Shown: piece by piece, positions 5,988 to 6,010 of the stretch
Layout of the letters: each line of letters begins with the position of its first letter
Position numbering within the stretch: position 1 is the stretch's first letter
Source: Candidatus Omnitrophota bacterium
GTDB taxonomy: Bacteria > Omnitrophota > Gorgyraeia > Velamenicoccales > Velamenicoccaceae
Length of the DNA: 6,010 nucleotides
NCBI GenBank assembly: GCA_028717105.1
Contig: JAQUOM010000093.1
Location: 1 to 6,010, forward strand
Reading direction: 5' to 3'
Made by a program: the position numbers and the translations under genes
Notes under the pieces: generated by a model
What the model saw: the letters and a program-made list of their open reading frames with translations, nothing else
Databases searched by the model: none
What the model was told of the DNA's origin: nothing

Positions 5988-6010
5988 TTTCAAAGATTAC
6001 GGAGAACAGA
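5984..6010 (+). CDS. Start of a downstream gene overlapping the GH94 stop (partial)
   Basis: ATG 5984-5986 overlaps the GH94 stop in the classic ATGA arrangement and opens a frame of nine codons (MISKITENR) that is still open at the window edge. Such four-base overlaps usually mark translationally coupled genes. There is no strong ribosome binding site, only weak purine-rich sequence upstream, which suits re-initiation by ribosomes finishing the phosphorylase. The product cannot be identified from nine residues; in other genomes neighbours of GH94 genes are often glycosidases, sugar transporters or regulators. Confidence 0.5.

Noticed and set aside
4296..5993. 565-codon open frame on the minus strand opposite the GH94 gene
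   Set aside because: It lies wholly antisense to a gene with clear family motifs. Such long shadows arise from GC-biased codon use, and its translation shows no recognisable domain.

Overview
The window is about 6 kb of dense bacterial DNA with a mid-50s percent GC feel. All credible genes lie on the + strand. Strong AAGGAGG-type ribosome binding sites, two PilZ proteins and a soluble disaccharide-phosphorylase-type enzyme suggest a free-living Gram-negative or deep-branching environmental bacterium. The style would suit Omnitrophota, Desulfobacterota or Planctomycetota, but no marker gene here fixes the lineage, so this is a weak inference.

Region 1 (1-2148): a possible C-terminal tail of an upstream gene is followed two bases later by a large gene for an unusual two-domain protein. 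Its first half carries an M48-type zinc metallopeptidase module (HELGH plus a downstream Glu ligand). Its second half carries a UPF0489/arginase-like module that retains a likely full set of binuclear-metal ligands. This fusion is the most interesting item in the window. A GC-rich hairpin with a T-rich flank follows and may end the transcript.

Region 2 (2329-3201): two tandem PilZ-domain genes, each encoding 124 residues and each with its own ribosome binding site, are separated by an 11-bp-stem hairpin. The first has a degenerate c-di-GMP motif (DIGGGG in place of DxSxxG); the second has both canonical motifs. They look like a diverged pair of c-di-GMP effectors.

Region 3 (3202-3542): a 341-base non-coding stretch with two inverted repeats, an AT-rich block, a good extended -10 promoter element and a ribosome binding site. 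It probably drives the next gene as a separate unit.

Region 4 (3543-6010): a complete GH94 phosphorylase (cellobiose/chitobiose phosphorylase family) with its catalytic and phosphate-binding motifs intact. It carries an odd 35-bp heptameric repeat inside the coding sequence. Its stop overlaps an ATG that opens another reading frame running off the window, suggesting a translationally coupled sugar-use operon. I see no functional link between regions 1, 2 and 4 beyond shared strand.
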